A stretch of DNA of 64,000 bases from JBDTSW01 sp963782605 (GTDB lineage Bacteria > Actinomycetota > Thermoleophilia > Solirubrobacterales > 70-9): contig CAWAKK010000010.1 in NCBI GenBank assembly GCA_963782605.1, positions 62,001 through 126,000 on the forward strand, in the 5' to 3' direction. Under the pieces are notes generated by a model, which searched no databases, was not told the origin of the DNA, and worked only from the letters and a program-made list of their open reading frames with translations. The position numbers were made by a program, and so were the translations under genes. Positions 15,923-24,189 of this stretch are shown here, piece by piece (the stretch's first letter is position 1; every line of letters starts with the position of its first letter).

Positions 15923-17380
15923 CTAATCCCCCTCGCGCTTGGCCCGGATATCGGCGAGCTGCTCGTCGATCCAACTCCCAGGGCCACTCTCGTGGACGAT
16001 CGCGCGCAGGCGGTCCGCGCGGACCTTGCGCTCCTCAGCCGACATCGTGAGCGCGCGAAAGATGGTGTCGGCCTGCTCTTGGATGTCGAACGGGTTCACC
16101 GTGAGCGTGCAGTCGCCAAGCTCCTCGTGGGCGCCCGTGTTCTCCGAGAGGATCACGACCCCGTCGCGCTCGTTCACCGCCGGCGCCTCCTTGGCGACGA
16201 GGTTCATCCCGTCGAAAATGGCGTTCACGATCAGCAAGTCGAACTGCTTGTAGCGAGCCACGGCCTCGGGGAAGTTCTCGTAGATCCGCAGGTCGATGGG
16301 CATCCAGTCCGTGGTTCCGTGGCGATGGTTGACCACGGCTACCAGGGCCTCGATGCGCTCCAGGTACTCCGCGTACTCCGGCACGTCCTGCCGTGATGGC
16401 TGCAGGTGGGCGATGAAGGTGACCCGCTCGCGGAACTCGGGATGCTGGGAAAGGAACGTGTCGAACGACGTGAACCCCCGCAGGATGTTCTTCGAGAGGT
16501 CTGCCCGATCCACCCTCAGGATGAGGTGGTCGCGCCGACGCCGCAAGAGCTCCTTCTCGTACTCCAAGACCTCCTCGGAGCCCGCCACGCGCTCGAAGCG
16601 GTCGGAGTCGATCCCGAGCGGATAGGCGCGCACCCAGGTCTCGCGCCCGTCGTGCAGAACCGCGCCTCGCTCGTAGTCGACCTCGAGCTCCATGAGCTCG
16701 TGGCAGCAATGAAGGAAGTTGCGGCAATACGCCGTCGTGTGGAAGCCGATGATGTCGTTGGCGAGCATCCCCCGGTAGAGCTCCTCGCGCCAGCGCGCGG
16801 GCAGGATCCGCCAGGTGTCGGGCTGCGTCCAGGGGATGTGGACGAAGTGGTGCAGGAACACGTCCGGGCGCCCCTCGCGGATGATCGCCGGGCACGTGTA
16901 GAGGTGGTAGTCGTGGAGCATCACCACGGGGTCGGAGGTGTCCTCGATCGCGCCGAGCACCGCGTTGGCGATGTCCGCGTTGACGACCTTGTAGCCGTGT
17001 TCCCAGGCGTCGGCCTCCTCCTGGCGGATATCGGGGGCATTCGAGAGATCCCAGAGGTAGTGCTGGATGAACCAGAGGATCGGGTTGGCGATGATGTTGT
17101 AGAAGCGGTCGTAGGCTTCGTTGTCGGACTCCACCATGAGCACGTCGTACGAGATGCCGTCGAGCTCGACGTCGATGGGCTCTCCGTCGGACTCGCGGGT
17201 CACCGCGACATCCTCGTCGGTCATCGCCGACGCGATCCAGAGAGCCTCGCGATGGGCCAGCAATCCTTGGAGCGCCGTCACCAGCCCACCCCCGCCGCGG
17301 GTCGCCGTCCGCTCGCCGTCCTCCCCGCGCTCGAACTGCGCCGGCCCGCGGTTGGACACGATGACGAGATCGTCGCTCAT
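15923..17380 (-). CDS. otsA: GT20 family trehalose-6-phosphate synthase-like glycosyltransferase
   Basis: 485 residues. GT20 landmarks are VSNRGPAQF, GGGGLVTAL, VVMLHDYHLYTCP, FVHIPWTQPDTWRILP, DIIGFHTTAYCRNFL, YPLGIDSDRF, and SENTGAHEELGDCTLTVNP. The donor-phosphate segment reads LRVDRADLSKN; it keeps the Arg and Lys that bind the nucleotide phosphates but differs from the usual V-x-R-L-D-Y-S-K-G. It is expected to join NDP-glucose to glucose-6-phosphate. It lies 26 bases downstream of the TreT-like gene. No trehalose-phosphatase gene is in the window. The acceptor could differ (for example glucosylglycerol phosphate). Confidence 0.85.
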   Translation of the reverse strand: MSDDLVIVSNRGPAQFERGEDGERTATRGGGGLVTALQGLLAHREALWIASAMTDEDVAVTRESDGEPIDVELDGISYDVLMVESDNEAYDRFYNIIANPILWFIQHYLWDLSNAPDIRQEEADAWEHGYKVVNADIANAVLGAIEDTSDPVVMLHDYHLYTCPAIIREGRPDVFLHHFVHIPWTQPDTWRILPARWREELYRGMLANDIIGFHTTAYCRNFLHCCHELMELEVDYERGAVLHDGRETWVRAYPLGIDSDRFERVAGSEEVLEYEKELLRRRRDHLILRVDRADLSKNILRGFTSFDTFLSQHPEFRERVTFIAHLQPSRQDVPEYAEYLERIEALVAVVNHRHGTTDWMPIDLRIYENFPEAVARYKQFDLLIVNAIFDGMNLVAKEAPAVNERDGVVILSENTGAHEELGDCTLTVNPFDIQEQADTIFRALTMSAEERKVRADRLRAIVHESGPGSWIDEQLADIRAKREGD

Positions 17381-17406
17381 CGTCGGATCATTACCCGACT
17401 TTGAGC

Positions 17407-18648
17407 CTAAGAGCCGTCCAGCCGGGTGAACATGCCCAGCCAGTCACGCAAAAGGCGTGGTGTCAGGAAGTGCTCGCGGGCGTGTTCCTTGCCGGCCCTG
17501 CCGATGCGCTTGGCGAGCTCGGGGTCACGCAGGATCTCGATCGTCCGCTGGGCGGCCTCCGCGGGCGAGGAGACCAGGAACCCCGAAACGCCATCGTTGA
17601 TCTGGAGCGGGATCCCTCCCACATCGCCGGCGATCATCGGTCGGCCCTTCCACAGAGCCTCGGTGACCGTCAGGCCGAACCCCTCGCGAATCGACTTCTG
17701 CATGCAGACGTCGGCCTGCGACTGAAAGGCGTTTACCTCGATCGCGCCCACGTTGTTCAGGTTGTTCAGGATCTTGATGTCGGGGTCACCGTCGGCGTGA
17801 CGGTAGGTGGAGTGAAAGAACTCCCACCCCTCGGGATCGTCGGTGGCCATCGAGCCGACGAGAGCGAGCTGCGCCTCGGGCACCTCCTCGCGCACCAACC
17901 GGTAGGCGTCGATGACGCCCACGGGGTCCTTCCACGGGTCGAAGCGAGAGACCTGACAGATGAGCGGACGCTCCACGTCGATCCCGAACTGCTCGCAGAC
18001 GAACGCTGCGTCGTCGGGCGAGAGCGCCATGTTCTTCGGCGAGAGGGGATCGATCGCGGGCGGCACGATGTTGACCTCGCCGGCGCCGTCGAAGTCGGCC
18101 GGCACGTACTGCTGCATGTGCCATACCGAGGCGTCGTAGTCGCGGATCAGGGGCATGAGGCGCCCGAGCGTGTCCTGGTTGGGCGCGGAGAGGTCGATGT
18201 GACAGCGCCAGATCCAGTGTTTCGAGCGATCAGGCGCGTTGGCCCGGAGGCCGGCCGGCTGCGGGTCGTGCACGATGACCACGTCCCAATCGCCGTCGAG
18301 GCTCTGCGCGTTCATGACGTTGTAGGCCTCGAAGACCTCCCACTCCTCGTCTGAGATCGACTGCTCGTCGCCCTGGAGCGAGTTGTGCATGAGCTTGGTG
18401 ACGTTGAAGAACTCCTCGCGCCCCAGGATCACCTGCCAGTGGACGTCGAGGCCGACGTCGCTCATCAGGGGGACCAGCGTGTAGAGGATCTCGGAGACCC
18501 CGCCGCCGAAAGCGGTTGCGCTCACGTGCAGGACTTTCTTCCCCTTCAGGGGCTCGGCGAGCTCGCGGATCTCCTCAACGAGGCCGCGGCCGCAGATGTG
18601 TGTGTAGTCGGCCAGGGACCGCTGGCCAAGGGGAACTTCCTGAAGCAC
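17407..18648 (-). CDS. treT: TreT-like trehalose glycosyltransferase-synthase (GT4)
   Basis: 413 residues. The N-terminus HVSATAFGGGVSEILYTLVPLMSDVG and the REEFFNVTKLMHNSLQG segment are characteristic of the TreT group, which makes trehalose directly from NDP-glucose and glucose. The C-terminal GT4 half has QVSRFDPWKDPVGVIDAY and the E-x7-E motif in REGFGLTVTEALWKG, then GGIPLQI. It is first in a two-gene unit with the GT20 enzyme, so this strain may have two trehalose routes, or the pair may act in one pathway. Confidence 0.85.
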   Translation of the reverse strand: MLQEVPLGQRSLADYTHICGRGLVEEIRELAEPLKGKKVLHVSATAFGGGVSEILYTLVPLMSDVGLDVHWQVILGREEFFNVTKLMHNSLQGDEQSISDEEWEVFEAYNVMNAQSLDGDWDVVIVHDPQPAGLRANAPDRSKHWIWRCHIDLSAPNQDTLGRLMPLIRDYDASVWHMQQYVPADFDGAGEVNIVPPAIDPLSPKNMALSPDDAAFVCEQFGIDVERPLICQVSRFDPWKDPVGVIDAYRLVREEVPEAQLALVGSMATDDPEGWEFFHSTYRHADGDPDIKILNNLNNVGAIEVNAFQSQADVCMQKSIREGFGLTVTEALWKGRPMIAGDVGGIPLQINDGVSGFLVSSPAEAAQRTIEILRDPELAKRIGRAGKEHAREHFLTPRLLRDWLGMFTRLDGS

Positions 18649-18716
18649 GGCGCGGGAGGCTACACACAGGCTGGGCTGACTGTGGGCGCCGGGTTCGGCG
18701 GCTCGGGGTCCCCAGC

Positions 18717-19892
18717 TCAGGCGTCCTGGCGCTCGCCGAGGGTGACATCGACTTCCTCGCGCTCGCCGTCGCGGATGAGCTCGAGCGTCACCTCGTCGCC
18801 CGGGTCAAGCCTCGCGATGAGCCGCGGCAGATCGCTCTCGCCGACGAGCTCCTCCCCGTCAACGGCGACGATCACATCGCCGCCAACCTGAATCCGGCGG
18901 CCCTGAAACTCGATTTCCTGATCTGAGCCCCGCACGCCGGCGTCGTCCGCGGGGCTGCCGGCGGATACCTCCGCGACGAGCGCACCGGTGTCGGCGTCGA
19001 GGTCGAGCTCCTCCGCAAGCTGCGGCCAGAGCGCCGTCGTCGTCACGCCGATGAAGGCGTACTCCACGGAGCCGTCCTCGCGGAGCTGCTCGAGCGCACG
19101 GCGGGCGAGGTCGATCGGAACCGCGTACCCCACCCCCTCGTTGCCTCCTGAGGTGGTGTTGATCTGCTGGTTCAAGCCGATCACGGTGGCGTCCGCGGTG
19201 AGCAGCGGCCCGCCGGAATTCCCCGGGTTGATCGAGGCGTCGGTCTGAATCGCACCATCGATCTGGAACTTGGTCAGCGAATCGATTGACCGATCGGTGG
19301 CCGAGATCACCCCCGTCGAGAGCGACTGCTCCTCCCCGAACGGGCTGCCGATGGCGGCGACGGGCGAACCCACGCCCACGTCGCCCATGTCCCCCAACGA
19401 GAGCGGCTGCACGTCGAGGCCCTCGGGATCGACCTTGAGCAGGGCGACATCGGCATAGGGGTCAAATCCGACGATCTCGGCCGGGACCTCGTTGCGGTCC
19501 GCGAACTGAACGTAGACCTCCTCGGCGGCGTTTATGTCCTCCGGGCTGCCGGCGGCCTGCGCGTCGGTGATGACGTGAGCGTTGGTGAGGATCTCCCCCT
19601 CGTCGGAGATCACGAAGCCAGAGCCCTGGCCGGCGCCGCCGCCAAGGATGTCGCCACCGCTTGAGCCGCCGAAGATCGAGGTGATGGTGACGACGCCCGG
19701 CGCCGCCTTCTCGTAGACAGAGCCGGGGTTGAAGGTGCCGTCGGCCGTCTCGATCACGACTCGCGGCGGCTCGCCGGAGCTCGAGGTCGAGGTGCCATCG
19801 GACTGGGCCGCGCCATCATCGTCGCCGCCGCACCCGGCCAGGAGCGCCGCAGCGGCTGAAAGCGCCGCGAGCGTGAGCCGCAGCACGCTCAT
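18717..19892 (-). CDS. HtrA/DegP-like trypsin-fold serine protease with PDZ domain, lipoprotein
   Basis: 391 residues. The N-terminus has a lipobox LLAGC with Cys at residue 21, then a Ser/Gly/Asp-rich linker. The protease domain has the triad H106 (TNAHVI), D148 (YADVALLKV) and S226 (NPGNSGGPL). The last 110 residues are a PDZ domain (GALVAEVSAGSPADDAGV, VDGEELVGESDL). The ATG overlaps the kinase stop (ATGA), so it is the third gene of the response regulator-kinase unit, like PepD beside MprAB in mycobacteria. Envelope protein quality control is inferred. Confidence 0.92.
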   Translation of the reverse strand: MSVLRLTLAALSAAAALLAGCGGDDDGAAQSDGTSTSSSGEPPRVVIETADGTFNPGSVYEKAAPGVVTITSIFGGSSGGDILGGGAGQGSGFVISDEGEILTNAHVITDAQAAGSPEDINAAEEVYVQFADRNEVPAEIVGFDPYADVALLKVDPEGLDVQPLSLGDMGDVGVGSPVAAIGSPFGEEQSLSTGVISATDRSIDSLTKFQIDGAIQTDASINPGNSGGPLLTADATVIGLNQQINTTSGGNEGVGYAVPIDLARRALEQLREDGSVEYAFIGVTTTALWPQLAEELDLDADTGALVAEVSAGSPADDAGVRGSDQEIEFQGRRIQVGGDVIVAVDGEELVGESDLPRLIARLDPGDEVTLELIRDGEREEVDVTLGERQDA

Positions 19893-21298
19893 CCGCGGGA
19901 CTCCCGTCGGTCCGCCGCGAGGCGGACCGTGAAATCCGTGCGGCCGCGACGGGAGGAAACATCGAGGTCTCCACCCATTCGCACCGTGAGCTCGCGCGCG
20001 ATCGCCAGGCCCAGGCCGGAGCCACCGAGCTCGTCGCCCGTGTAGAACCGCTCGAAGACGCGGTCGCGGTCGCGCGGGTCGATCCCCGGCCCGTCGTCGT
20101 GGACGGTCACCGCCACGGTGCCATCGCCCTGCTCTGCGCTGATTGAGATCGCCGTTTCCTTCGGGGTGTGAGTGAGCGCGTTGTCGATGAGGATACGGAG
20201 GACCTGCGCGAGCCGATCCGGGTCGGCGAGGACGGGAGCGGCGCCGAGGTCCCCGAACTCGAGGCTCGCATCGCGCTGGTCCACTGCCGGAGCGAACTCG
20301 TCCGCAACGCGCCGTACGACGACGCCGGCGTCGACCGGCTCGCGGCGCAGCTGCATCGCGTCCGCGTCGAGCTTCGAGAGATCCAAAAGGTCCGCCGTGA
20401 GCTTCTCGAGCCGGGCGATCTGAGTCCGCATCGTGCGAACGAACTCCGCTCGGGCCTCCGGGTCGGGATCCTCTTCCTCGAGCAGCTCCACGAAGCCCCC
20501 GAGGGAGAAGATCGGCGTGCGCAGCTCGTGTGAGGCGTTGGCGATGAACTCGCTGCGCGCGCTGTCGAGGCGCGCGAGCTTCTTTTGCATCTCGTTGAAG
20601 GAGCGGGCGAGCTGACCCACCTCGTCGGTGGAGTCGACGGGGATGGTCGTGCGGAAGTCGCCGTCCGCCACCGCCTCTGCGGCCGCCTCCAGCCGGCGTA
20701 GCCGGCGCGAATGGGCCCGAGCGGCAAAGAACCCCGCCGCCAGCGCTGCCAGGATCGCAATCGTCCCGGCGATCAGGATCTGGCGTCTGATCAGAGCGAC
20801 GTTGCCCTCCACGTCGGAGAGGTCGACCGAGAGCACCGTGACCCAGCTCGGCTCGCCGTCGACGAGCCCCGGCACCGCCGTCTGCCCGACGCGGACCCCG
20901 CCCACTCGCTCGACGGCGCTCGTGACCTCCCCCGTCTCGGCGGCGGCGACCGCGCCCGGGTAGGTCGGAGCGATTGCCGTGCGCTCGAAGTCGGAATCCG
21001 CCACAACGAAGTTCGGCACGGGGCCCGATGGCCCCTCGCGGATGCCCAGCACCGTCACGCGGGCATCGCTCGCTTGGGCGACCGACCGGATCACGCGCCG
21101 GAGCTCCGCCTCGGGGACCGAGCGCCGCATGGCCGTCGCCACCCGCGCGGCGCCCTCGTCTTCGGCCCGCTCGAGGCGGCGCAGCTTCTCGGCGGTCAGG
21201 CGCGAGTCGAGCTGGGGAACGACATAGAGGTAGACGAACGCCACGGCAGCCGTGGTGATCGCGAAGAAGAGGAGAAGGAGCCGAGTGCGGACACTCAT
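19889..21298 (-). CDS. Sensor histidine kinase (HAMP, MprB/BaeS-like)
   Basis: 469 residues. Two membrane helices (about 5-27 and 174-194) flank an extracytoplasmic sensor domain. HAMP is at about 195-247 and includes DSTDEVGQLARSFNEM. The H box is ASHELRTP (phosphorylated H257), followed by an N box with DNALTHTPKE, a G1 box DDGPGID and G2 GGSGLGLAIA. The ATG overlaps the regulator stop (TGATG) and its own stop overlaps the HtrA start, so the three proteins are coupled. The sensed signal is probably envelope damage by analogy with MprB; this is inference. Confidence 0.93.
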   Translation of the reverse strand: MSVRTRLLLLFFAITTAAVAFVYLYVVPQLDSRLTAEKLRRLERAEDEGAARVATAMRRSVPEAELRRVIRSVAQASDARVTVLGIREGPSGPVPNFVVADSDFERTAIAPTYPGAVAAAETGEVTSAVERVGGVRVGQTAVPGLVDGEPSWVTVLSVDLSDVEGNVALIRRQILIAGTIAILAALAAGFFAARAHSRRLRRLEAAAEAVADGDFRTTIPVDSTDEVGQLARSFNEMQKKLARLDSARSEFIANASHELRTPIFSLGGFVELLEEEDPDPEARAEFVRTMRTQIARLEKLTADLLDLSKLDADAMQLRREPVDAGVVVRRVADEFAPAVDQRDASLEFGDLGAAPVLADPDRLAQVLRILIDNALTHTPKETAISISAEQGDGTVAVTVHDDGPGIDPRDRDRVFERFYTGDELGGSGLGLAIARELTVRMGGDLDVSSRRGRTDFTVRLAADRRESRG

Positions 21299-22014
21299 CA
21301 GCTCTCCGTGTCGCGGAACCGGTATCCGACCCCTCGCACCGTGAACAGGAACTCGGGGTTGCGAGGATCCGCCTCGAGCTTCTCGCGCAGGTGACGGATG
21401 TGGACGTCGACCGTGCGGGGATCGCGGTATGCCGAGTCGCCCCAGACGTGCTCCAAGAGGCCCTCACGGGTCATCACGCGGCCGGGGCCGAGCGCCAGGG
21501 CGGCGAGGATCTCGAACTCGACGTAGGTGAGCCGGATCGCCTCCCCCCGCACCGTGACGAGACGACGCTCGAAGTCGATCTCGAGCTCGCCAGCCGAGAT
21601 TGGCTCCTGCGCGCTCGTGCTGATGCCTCGCATCATCTCCGCGCGTCGCAGGGCGGCCCGCACCCGGCTTCGGAACTCCCTGACCGAGAACGGCTTCGTA
21701 ATGTAGTCGTCGGCGCCCATCTCGAGGCCGAGGACCTTGTCGCCCTCGTTGTCCTTGGCGGTCAGCATGATGATCGGCACCTGGCTGCGGGCCCGCAGCC
21801 GGCGACAGACCTCGATCCCATCGAGCCGCGGCATCATGATGTCGAGCACGACGAGGTCGAACTGCTCGGCGGCGAAGCGATCAAGCGCTTCACGGCCGTC
21901 TTGAGCGGAGACGACCTCGTAGCCGTCCTTGCGCAGCGGGTAGGTGAGCAGCGTCTGGATCGCCTGCTCGTCGTCGACCAGCAGGATCCGTCCCGACGCC
22001 TCTCCAGATCCCAT
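21298..22014 (-). CDS. OmpR/PhoB-type response regulator
   Basis: 238 residues from ATG 22014; an in-frame GTG at 22044 is a possible longer start. The receiver domain has the acidic pair in LLVDDEQ, the phosphorylation site D58 in VVLDIMMPRLDG, and the conserved Lys in DDYITKPFSVREF. The C-terminal winged helix has LTYVEFEILAALALGPGRVMTREGLLEHVWG and the RTVDVHIRHLREKLE recognition region in adjacent pieces. It is first of the regulator-kinase-protease unit and divergent from the membrane protein gene at 22133. Confidence 0.94.
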   Translation of the reverse strand: MGSGEASGRILLVDDEQAIQTLLTYPLRKDGYEVVSAQDGREALDRFAAEQFDLVVLDIMMPRLDGIEVCRRLRARSQVPIIMLTAKDNEGDKVLGLEMGADDYITKPFSVREFRSRVRAALRRAEMMRGISTSAQEPISAGELEIDFERRLVTVRGEAIRLTYVEFEILAALALGPGRVMTREGLLEHVWGDSAYRDPRTVDVHIRHLREKLEADPRNPEFLFTVRGVGYRFRDTES

Positions 22015-22132
22015 GATCGAAGCGTAGTGACGCTTCTCAAGCACATTGAAGGAGTCGTCGCACCGCCGCGCGTCGATGGGCCGCCCGGAAAACGGTCCAC
22101 TAGCCTCGGCAGCGGCCTCCCCCTCCCACCCC

Positions 22133-23899
22133 GTGATCGACTTTCGGCTCTACAGGATCGCGTGGCTGCCCGCCGTGGCCGCCTTCGTGGCGATGATGTT
22201 CTCGCTCGAGGGTATCCCTGCGCCGTTTGAGCCCGCCGTCGCGTCGACCGAGTTCGACGCCGACCGCGCAGCGATCAACGCCCGCCAGCTGCTTGCGGTC
22301 GCCCCTGAGCGAGCGCCCGGAAGCGACGACGCGAATGCCGCGGCCAACCTCGTGGCCGGGCGCTTTCGCGAGATCGAGGCCGGGACCACGGCCGAGCAGG
22401 ATTTCGAGGCCGAGGTTGCCGGCTTGCAAGCGGATCTTCGCAACGTCGTCCTCACCCTCCCCGGCGAGTCGGACCAGATCATCCTGGTGGTGGCCTCGCG
22501 TGAGGAGGCCGATGGGCCGGGGGCCCCGTCGAGCGCGGCCGCCACGGCGACCCTCCTCGAGCTCGCCGACCTGATCGGGGGATCGGACCACGCGAAGACC
22601 TTCGTGTTCGTATCGACCGCGGCCGGCCTCGAGGGGTCCGCCGGCGTCCGGGCGTTCATCGAATCGTTCGGCGAACCCGAGCTGATCGAGGCCGCGGTGG
22701 TCATCAGCCAGCCAGGCTTCAAGGATCCGCGGCCTCCCTTCGTGCTGCGCCACTCGACCGACGACCGCAGCACCTCGATCGGCTTGGTGCGCACCGCCGA
22801 GGCCACGGTCGCCGAGCAGGTCACGGTTCCGGATGAGCCGGGAATTGGCTTCTTCGCCGGTTTGGCTCGGCTGGCCTTCCCCGTGGCGGTCGGAGAGCAA
22901 GCTGTTCTGATCTCCGAGGGGATCGATGCGATCGGGATCTCCTCGGCCGGGGAGACGCCGCTTCCGCCGGCCGACTCCGGCACCGAGGACCTAGATCCGG
23001 AGACGCTCACGCAGTTCGGCAGCGCAACCTTGGACCTGCTCCTCGCGCTGGACCAATCGCTGCAGCCGCTCGAGCACGGACCCGAGGCTTACGTTGAGTT
23101 TTCGGAGAACCTCATCCCGGGCTGGGCGATCGCTGTGCTCGCGCTCGCGCTCATCCTGCCCGCGGGTGTGGCGGCGCTCGACGGGGTGGCGCGGTCGGCT
23201 CGTCGCCGATTCGGCACCCTGCGGGCGATCGCTTGGGCGTTTGGGCTGGCGCTGCCCCTGCTCGGCGCGATGATCGTGCTGTACCTCCTCTCGGTGGCGG
23301 GCATCGTCGCCGACCCCGTGTACCCGTTCGACCCGGGGCGCTTCACCGTCGGTTTCGGTGAGGTCGCGCTGATGGTCCTGCTCGGTCTTGCGACGGTGGT
23401 GGGCTACGCGGCGACGGGGCTCGGCCATACGCCACAGCGCCTCCGGCGGGAGGCTCTCGTGCCGGCCCTCGGCGCCGCGGCGGTCGCCGGCGCGGTGGCG
23501 AGCTGGCTTCTCAATCCGTTCCTGGCACTCTGGCTCGTTCCCGCGGCTCATGTGTGGCTCGTGGCAGCTCGGGGCTTAAGGCCCTCGCGCCTGCTCATCA
23601 CGCTCGCGGCGGTGGTCGCGCTCCTGCCGCTTTTCCTCGCCTTGAGGTCGGCGACTGGCTCCGTCGATGCAGGGGTATGGGACGTGGTGCTCATGGTCAC
23701 CGACGGTCATATCCCCTCCACGGCGCTGATCGCGCTCACCCCGGTCTTTGGGGCCGTTGTCGGCACGCTCGTGCTGGGATGGGGGCGCGGCCGCGAGGCG
23801 GGACGCCTAGGGGCTCGCCCTCAGGCCCAGGGGGCTACTGCTCAGGGAGAAGTGGCAGAAGCCTCTATCGATGAATCTTCACCTCGCGCCGATCAATGA
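22133..23899 (+). CDS. M28-peptidase-like ectodomain fused to multi-pass membrane domain
   Basis: 588 residues from GTG 22133 (longer starts at 22046 or 22076 are possible). After one N-terminal helix, residues about 50-320 look like an M28 aminopeptidase fold: NLVAGRFREI, a strand IILVVASREEADGPGAPSSAAATATLLELA, then KTFVFVSTAAGLEGSAGVRAFIE, here cited in parts. In M28 enzymes the equivalent segment holds the zinc-binding H-x-D and D-N-x-S-G; here it reads S-R-E and S-S-A-A-A, so metal ligands appear lost. At least six membrane helices follow. Likely catalytically inactive; role unknown. Its TGA overlaps the FlgM-like ATG. Confidence 0.65.
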   Translation: MIDFRLYRIAWLPAVAAFVAMMFSLEGIPAPFEPAVASTEFDADRAAINARQLLAVAPERAPGSDDANAAANLVAGRFREIEAGTTAEQDFEAEVAGLQADLRNVVLTLPGESDQIILVVASREEADGPGAPSSAAATATLLELADLIGGSDHAKTFVFVSTAAGLEGSAGVRAFIESFGEPELIEAAVVISQPGFKDPRPPFVLRHSTDDRSTSIGLVRTAEATVAEQVTVPDEPGIGFFAGLARLAFPVAVGEQAVLISEGIDAIGISSAGETPLPPADSGTEDLDPETLTQFGSATLDLLLALDQSLQPLEHGPEAYVEFSENLIPGWAIAVLALALILPAGVAALDGVARSARRRFGTLRAIAWAFGLALPLLGAMIVLYLLSVAGIVADPVYPFDPGRFTVGFGEVALMVLLGLATVVGYAATGLGHTPQRLRREALVPALGAAAVAGAVASWLLNPFLALWLVPAAHVWLVAARGLRPSRLLITLAAVVALLPLFLALRSATGSVDAGVWDVVLMVTDGHIPSTALIALTPVFGAVVGTLVLGWGRGREAGRLGARPQAQGATAQGEVAEASIDESSPRADQ

Positions 23900-24189
23900 C
23901 CCACAAGCGAATCCATCCCCCCGTGGAAGCCGCAAGACCCCTCATCGAAGAGAACCCCTCCTTGACGCAGCTCAAGCGACAGATTGCGCTCGGCGAATAC
24001 TCCGTCGATCCCGGCAGCGTCGCCGAGCAGATCATCTGGAAGACGAACCTGGTCAGGCGCGTGCGCCAGGATCTGACCGTGGATGAGGACGGCGGCGGCC
24101 ACGAAGCTGATCGAAGCCGCCGGGCTCAAGCTCGTCGCCGTTTCGCCGCCGGAGCGCGACCCCGGTTCCAGCCGCGACCCGGCCAATAG
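23896..24189 (+). CDS. FlgM-like anti-sigma-28 factor
   Basis: 97 residues, ATG overlapping the previous stop (ATGA). Residues 23-46 (LTQLKRQIALGEYSVDPGSVAEQI in parts: LKRQIALGEYSVDP then SVAEQI) match the C-terminal sigma-binding helix pattern of FlgM proteins, in which a helix is followed by G-E-Y-x-V-D-x-x-x-I/V-A. The C-terminal 40 residues are Arg-rich and lie antisense to the end of thiL, so the native end may be earlier. No flagellar gene is in the window, so the partner sigma factor is unknown. Confidence 0.6.
   Translation: MTHKRIHPPVEAARPLIEENPSLTQLKRQIALGEYSVDPGSVAEQIIWKTNLVRRVRQDLTVDEDGGGHEADRSRRAQARRRFAAGARPRFQPRPGQ

Noticed and set aside
19893..21467. N-terminal extension of the HtrA reading frame to 21467
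   Set aside because: The extra 525 codons are out of frame with, and lie inside, the histidine kinase gene; the lipoprotein start at 19892 overlaps the kinase stop by ATGA.
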